The translations under genes were made by a program, and so were the position numbers. A stretch of 10,257 bases of DNA, taken from Pseudomonadota bacterium (lineage in GTDB: Bacteria > Pseudomonadota > Gammaproteobacteria > Burkholderiales > Burkholderiaceae_C). Under the pieces are notes generated by a model. The model did no database searches. It was not told the DNA's origin and saw nothing but the letters and a program-made list of their open reading frames with translations. Location: contig JAEXBL010000022.1 in assembly GCA_023394015.1 (NCBI GenBank), positions 1 to 10,257 on the forward strand. Reading direction: 5' to 3'. Below, in pieces: positions 7,081-10,257 of the stretch; positions within the stretch are counted from its first letter, which is position 1, and the number at the start of each line of letters is the position of its first letter.

Positions 7081-7170
7081 GGCACCCCCTGTGTCGCCTT
7101 CGGCGCCTTCCCCCTCTCCTGCGGGAGGGGGACGCACCCGATGGCCGGGGAAACCCCGGCCATGGGTGCC
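7081..7170 (+). repeat. Hairpin-rich intergenic element between ctaB and sco1
   Basis: Directly after the ctaB stop come two adjacent hairpins. The first pairs 7110-7118 (CCCCCTCTC) with 7123-7131 (GGGAGGGGG), nine pairs including one T-G, with a four-base loop. The second pairs 7134-7150 with 7154-7169: sixteen pairs, one bulged G at 7140, and an AAA loop. No T-run follows either. The wording (GGCACCCCCTGTGTCGCCTTC, GGGAGGGGGACG, a GGCC-rich hairpin, GGGTGC) resembles a dispersed intergenic repeat I recall from Comamonadaceae genomes. It may act in 3'-end protection of ctaB mRNA or in attenuation before sco1. Confidence 0.65.
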
Positions 7171-7175
7171 TGGGC

Positions 7176-7250
7176 ATGGCCTGCTACGCGGCCTCCGGAC
7201 TCTTGGCGATCTTGGCGCTGCCGGTGCTGCGCAGCACCCTGGAGCATTGA
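7176..7250 (+). CDS. Possible 24-aa hydrophobic peptide upstream of sco1 (doubtful)
   Basis: An ATG at 7176 opens a short frame that begins MACYAASGLLAILALPVL and ends at TGA 7248-7250, one base before the sco1 ATG and just past the sco1 Shine-Dalgarno (GGAG, 7241-7244). One hydrophobic helix could be formed. A convincing ribosome-binding site is not visible, and the frame begins at the edge of the repeat element, so it may be chance. If translated, it could couple to sco1. No homology is recognised. Confidence 0.2.
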   Translation: MACYAASGLLAILALPVLRSTLEH

Positions 7251-7251
7251 T

Positions 7252-7866
7252 ATGAACCCACGTCGTTTTGCTATTCAGAAAATAGCTGCTTGCGCCTTGC
7301 TGCCAAGCGCTGCAGCCATGTTGACTGCCTGCCAGCCGGGCAAACCGCAGTTTCGCGGCATCGACATCACCGGCGCCGACTACGCGCAGGACTTCCAGCT
7401 CACCGACTTCGACGGCCAGCCGCGCGCGCTGCAGGATTTTCGCGGCAAGGCGGTGGTGCTGTTCTTCGGCTTCACCCAGTGCCCCGACGTGTGCCCGACC
7501 ACCATGAACGAGATGGCACAGGTCAAGCAGTTGCTGGGCGCCGATGGCGACAAGCTGCAGGTGCTGTTCGTCAGCATCGACCCCGAGCGCGACACGCCGG
7601 TGGTGCTCAAGGCCTACATGGGCAGCTTCGACCCGAGCTTCCTGGGCCTGTACGCGGCCTCGCCCGAGGCGCTGGCGCAGCTGGCCAAGGACTTCAAGGT
7701 CTATTACAAGAAGGTGGAGGGCAAGACGCCCACCAGCTACAGCATGGACCACACCGCCGCCAGCTACATCTACGACCCGCAGGGCCGGCTGCGCCTGTAC
7801 AGCCGCTACGGCAGCAAGCCGGAGGCGGTCGCCGAGGACATCAGGCTGTTGCTGCAGGGCGCCTGA
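7252..7866 (+). CDS. sco1: SCO1/SenC family copper-binding lipoprotein
   Basis: Periplasmic, membrane-tethered thioredoxin-fold protein involved in copper delivery and thiol chemistry for the CuA site of oxidase subunit II. It has 204 residues. The signal peptide ends in a lipobox LTA-C27, so the mature protein is probably a lipoprotein. The copper site is complete: C77 and C81 in FTQCPDVCPTTM, and H167 in SMDHTAASYIYDPQG. Other family signatures are FGFTQCPDVC preceded by FRGKAVVLFF, and VSIDPERDTP (108-117). The ATG at 7252 has GGAG 7 bases upstream. In-frame codons back to 7141 are open, but they run through the hairpin element and do not resemble the family. The gene is convergent with the solute-binding protein gene: 66 bp separate the stops and contain weak GC-rich inverted repeats without a T-run. 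Confidence 0.97.
   Translation: MNPRRFAIQKIAACALLPSAAAMLTACQPGKPQFRGIDITGADYAQDFQLTDFDGQPRALQDFRGKAVVLFFGFTQCPDVCPTTMNEMAQVKQLLGADGDKLQVLFVSIDPERDTPVVLKAYMGSFDPSFLGLYAASPEALAQLAKDFKVYYKKVEGKTPTSYSMDHTAASYIYDPQGRLRLYSRYGSKPEAVAEDIRLLLQGA
7266..7296 (+). repeat. Short AT-rich repeat-like motif inside the sco1 signal-peptide codons
   Basis: The stretch TTTTGCTATTCAG / AAAATAGCTGCTTGCGC is markedly richer in A+T than the surrounding gene and holds the inverted repeat GCTATT (7270-7275) / AATAGC (7281-7286). It resembles a dispersed Comamonadaceae motif of the form GCTAT...ATAGCTGCTTGCGC that I recall from intergenic regions. Here it encodes FAIQKIAACA of the signal peptide. Confidence 0.5.
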
Positions 7867-7932
7867 GGCCGGCGGCACCTGCCAACGCGGGCTGGCAAGC
7901 GCCAGCAGCCATGTGGCGGACAGCGCGCCGGC

Positions 7933-8934
7933 CTATTCGGCCTTGATGCCCTGCGTGCGGATGATGCCGCCCAGCACCTGCGTGTCGCTGTGGATGCGGT
8001 TGGCCAAGCCTTCGGGCGACGAGCCCACCGCCTGCCAGCCCTGCTGGAACAGGCGCTGGCGCATCTCGGGCGTGCGCACGATGGCGCCGACGGCGGCGGC
8101 CAGCTTGTCGACATGCGCCCGGGGCATGCTGGCCGGGGCGGCGACGGCGTTCCAGATTTCCAGGTTGAAGTCCTTCACGCCGGCATCGGCCAGGCTGGGC
8201 AGGTCCGGCACCAGCGCGCTGCGCCCGCTGGAGGTGACGCCGATGCCGCGCAGCTTGCCGGCCTTGATCTGCGTCTGTGCCAGCGCCGGCGGCAGCATCG
8301 ACACCTGCAGATCACCCGCCACCAGGGCGTTGAACACCTGCGGGTAGCCGGGGTAGGGCACGTGCACCGGCGCCAGCCCGGCGCGGTTTTTCAGCAGCTC
8401 CATGCCGATGTGGCCGACGGTGCCCACGCCGGGCGAGCCGTAGCTCCACTGGTCCTCACCGGCACGCGCGGCGGCCAGGAAGGCGCGCGCGTCGGCGCCG
8501 GGCGCCAGCCCCGGCACCTTGGCCGGCGCCACCAGCACCAGCGGCGCCACGCCGACCAGGCTGATGGGCGCCAGGTCCTTCAGCGGGTCGTAGCGCACGG
8601 CGGGGTTCAGCAGCCGGGCGATGGTCATGTTGCCGTTGATCATCAGGCCGATGGTGTGGCCGTCGGTGGCCTTGGCCACGGCGTCGGCGCCGATGTTGCC
8701 GCCCGCGCCGGCGCGGTTGTCCACGATCACCGGCTGGCCCAGCGCCTTCTCCAGCGGCGCGGCCAGCGCGCGCGCCGTCAGATCGGGCGACGAGCCGGCC
8801 GGAAAGCCGACCACGATGCGCAGCGGCTTGCTGGGCCAGGCGGCCTCTTGGGCGTGGGCCGGGGCGGTGCCGATGCAGGCGAGCAGGGCGGTGGCCGCAA
8901 GCAGTGCGCGGCGGGGCAAGGAGGCAGTGGGCAT
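7933..8934 (-). CDS. Bug/TctC family periplasmic tricarboxylate-type solute-binding protein
   Basis: Extracytoplasmic binding protein of the tripartite tricarboxylate transporter type. From ATG at 8934 it has 333 residues, with a signal peptide of about 28 residues (PRRALLAATALLACIGTAPAHA, cut before QEA). Family landmarks are WPSKPLRIVVGFPAGSSPDLTARAL, VIVDNRAGAGGNIGADAVAKA, YGSPGVGTVGHIGMELL and VPYPGYPQVFNALVAGDLQ. The ligand cannot be told from sequence; family members bind carboxylates and diverse small molecules. An in-frame TTG at 8946 would add four residues. No purine-rich ribosome site precedes either start: the upstream minus strand is pyrimidine-rich. No tctA/tctB membrane genes are in view, so this is one of the many orphan Bug proteins of Burkholderiales. 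It follows rpoH on the same strand but behind a terminator. Confidence 0.93.
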   Translation of the reverse strand: MPTASLPRRALLAATALLACIGTAPAHAQEAAWPSKPLRIVVGFPAGSSPDLTARALAAPLEKALGQPVIVDNRAGAGGNIGADAVAKATDGHTIGLMINGNMTIARLLNPAVRYDPLKDLAPISLVGVAPLVLVAPAKVPGLAPGADARAFLAAARAGEDQWSYGSPGVGTVGHIGMELLKNRAGLAPVHVPYPGYPQVFNALVAGDLQVSMLPPALAQTQIKAGKLRGIGVTSSGRSALVPDLPSLADAGVKDFNLEIWNAVAAPASMPRAHVDKLAAAVGAIVRTPEMRQRLFQQGWQAVGSSPEGLANRIHSDTQVLGGIIRTQGIKAE

Positions 8935-9025
8935 GGATTGAAGCAAGGAGTAGGGGAGGATGTTGCGGGCGCAATCAGTTGAGCCGCGTTTTCAGTGAGT
9001 GGTGCGCCTTCGACCGTTGCGCTCA

Positions 9026-9053
9026 AGCAAAAGCCCGAGCAAACCCGGGCTTT
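9026..9053 (-). terminator. Intrinsic terminator downstream of rpoH
   Basis: On the minus strand AAAGCCCG (9053-9046) pairs perfectly with CGGGCTTT (9037-9030) across an eight-base loop. It is followed by further T-rich bases (TTTTGCTT overall). It lies 37 bp after the rpoH stop and separates rpoH from the solute-binding protein gene. The T-run is short and interrupted, so efficiency may be partial. Confidence 0.75.
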
Positions 9054-9062
9054 GTGAAGTTT

Positions 9063-9084
9063 GCAACCGCCGCCGGCGGCTTGC
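9063..9084. other. GC-rich hairpin just after the rpoH stop
   Basis: Bases 9063-9071 (GCAACCGCC) pair with 9075-9084 (GGCGGCTTGC) with one bulged C and a GCC loop. It begins 6 bp downstream of the rpoH stop and has no T-run. It may shield the 3' end of the transcript or assist the terminator at 9026-9053. Confidence 0.45.
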
Positions 9085-9090
9085 GGGCCG

Positions 9091-10029
<939 letters not shown>

Positions 10030-10038
10030 CGTCGAATG

Positions 10039-10044
10039 TCCTTT
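10039..10044 (-). promoter_or_regulatory. rpoH ribosome-binding site (AAAGGA)
   Basis: On the minus strand AAAGGA stands 9 bases before ATG 10029. It falls inside the alternative longer frame that would begin at 10047, which favours 10029 as the true start. Confidence 0.8.
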
Positions 10045-10058
10045 CATATTGCTCAAGT

Positions 10059-10088
10059 ATTCTAGCACTCTCTTGGAGTCAGTGCTAA
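10059..10088 (-). promoter_or_regulatory. Predicted rpoH sigma-70 promoter with extended -10
   Basis: On the minus strand TAGAAT (10064-10059) is preceded directly by TGC, giving the extended -10 form TGnTAGAAT. The best -35 match is TTAGCA (10088-10083) with an 18-bp spacer. Transcription would begin near 10052, leaving a leader of only about 23 bases that contains the AAAGGA ribosome site. Confidence 0.6.
10062..10088. promoter_or_regulatory. CIRCE-like element (HrcA operator) over the rpoH promoter
   Basis: Minus strand reads TTAGCACTG-N9-GAGTGCTAG. The CIRCE consensus is TTAGCACTC-N9-GAGTGCTAA, so 16 of 18 half-site bases match and the 9-bp spacer is exact. The left arm overlaps the -35 hexamer and the right arm overlaps the first three bases of the -10, the position expected for repression by blocking RNA polymerase. 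HrcA itself is not encoded in the window. Confidence 0.85.
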
Positions 10089-10096
10089 TGGCAAAG

Positions 10097-10129
10097 TTCA
10101 AAGCGGGTTGGTGCTGCCCGTGCTTTGAA
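10097..10129. repeat. Inverted repeat upstream of the rpoH promoter
   Basis: TTCAAAGC at 10097-10104 and GCTTTGAA at 10122-10129 form a perfect 8-bp inverted repeat. Inside it GGG (10105-10107) can pair with CCC (10117-10119), leaving a two-base bulge. It lies just upstream of the predicted -35. It may be an operator for a second regulator or a hairpin ending an upstream transcript, but there is no T-run. Confidence 0.5.
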
Positions 10130-10257
10130 TGCGGTTGGCTTCAGGAGCCATTTTTCACGCTGCAAGCTTGCAGGGGTGTAGGAAGCCGGCGCGTTCTTGA
10201 TGCAGACAGGGCGCTTCTGACTCTGTGCCGCCCGAGGTGTCCGCCAAGCAGCCCGGC
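10130..10257. other. Region upstream of rpoH with no supported gene
   Basis: Short frames are open on both strands but none resembles a known family or has a convincing start signal. One exact 14-bp palindrome, CTGCAAGCTTGCAG, occupies 10160-10173. GC content is lower here than in the coding regions, as expected for an intergenic stretch. A gene beyond the right edge may end or begin here. Confidence 0.5.

Noticed and set aside
7141..7251. Extension of sco1 upstream to ATG 7141
   Set aside because: The added residues are translated from the hairpin element and look random (Trp/Arg/Pro-rich); ATG 7252 has its own ribosome site followed by a lipoprotein signal peptide.
5890..7878. Very long minus-strand open frame across ctaA, ctaB and sco1
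   Set aside because: High-GC codon bias leaves antisense frames open; the translation is His/Gln/Arg/Ala-rich, without domains, and opposes three well-supported genes.
7867..7932. Terminator between the convergent sco1 and solute-binding protein genes
   Set aside because: GGCCGGCG/CGCCGGCC and GCTGGC/GCCAGC pairs exist, but the first is separated by about 50 bases and neither is followed by a T-run, so no intrinsic terminator can be called.
8935..8946. TTG 8946 as start of the solute-binding protein
   Set aside because: It adds only four residues before MPTAS; the normal signal peptide begins at ATG 8934 and no ribosome site favours TTG.
10030..10101. Longer rpoH beginning at ATG 10101 or 10047
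   Set aside because: These codons read through the predicted promoter, the CIRCE element and the ribosome-binding site; ATG 10029 has AAAGGA at 9 bases and gives a family-typical N-terminus.
10098..10151. 17-residue minus-strand frame upstream of rpoH
   Set aside because: Composition is unremarkable, there is no clear ribosome site, it ends inside the inverted repeat and matches no known family.

Overview
The window is about 10.3 kb of very GC-rich DNA from a betaproteobacterium, most likely a Comamonadaceae member of the Burkholderiales (Acidovorax/Alicycliphilus type). The evidence is the gene order of the cytochrome oxidase cluster, the protein sequences, and two short dispersed repeats that I recall from that family. 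Nearly all of it is ordinary aerobic respiratory machinery plus the heat-shock sigma factor. I see no mobile element, CRISPR array, tRNA or rRNA, and no clearly new multi-gene system.

Region 1 (1-3278, + strand) is the aa3 cytochrome c oxidase structural operon. It runs from the 3' part of ctaD (subunit I), through a 37-residue one-helix assembly protein, ctaG/cox11 (CuB insertion) and a DUF2970 membrane protein that overlaps cox11 by ATGA, to ctaE (subunit III). A 38-bp perfect palindrome closes it and can terminate transcription from both sides. Subunit II and the N-terminus of subunit I lie outside the left edge.

Region 2 (3306-7866) holds oxidase assembly and heme A synthesis. A small DUF2909 'twin transmembrane' gene on the minus strand is convergent with ctaE and almost abuts the divergent SURF1 gene. 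SURF1 is followed on the + strand by a membrane-anchored thioredoxin-fold protein with a SCO-like CxxxC pair, ctaA (heme A synthase), ctaB (heme O synthase) and, after a 171-bp hairpin-rich spacer, a SCO1/SenC lipoprotein (CuA maturation). Together these supply heme A (CtaB then CtaA), deliver copper (Cox11 to CuB, Sco1 to CuA) and assist heme insertion (SURF1) for the oxidase of region 1.

Region 3 (7933-10257, minus strand) carries rpoH (sigma-32) and, downstream behind an intrinsic terminator, an orphan Bug/TctC-type periplasmic solute-binding protein. The most notable regulatory signal is a near-consensus CIRCE element (HrcA operator) lying over the predicted extended -10 promoter of rpoH, which suggests that the HrcA repressor controls synthesis of the heat-shock sigma factor. 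Some 170 bp upstream of that promoter contains inverted repeats but no gene I can support.
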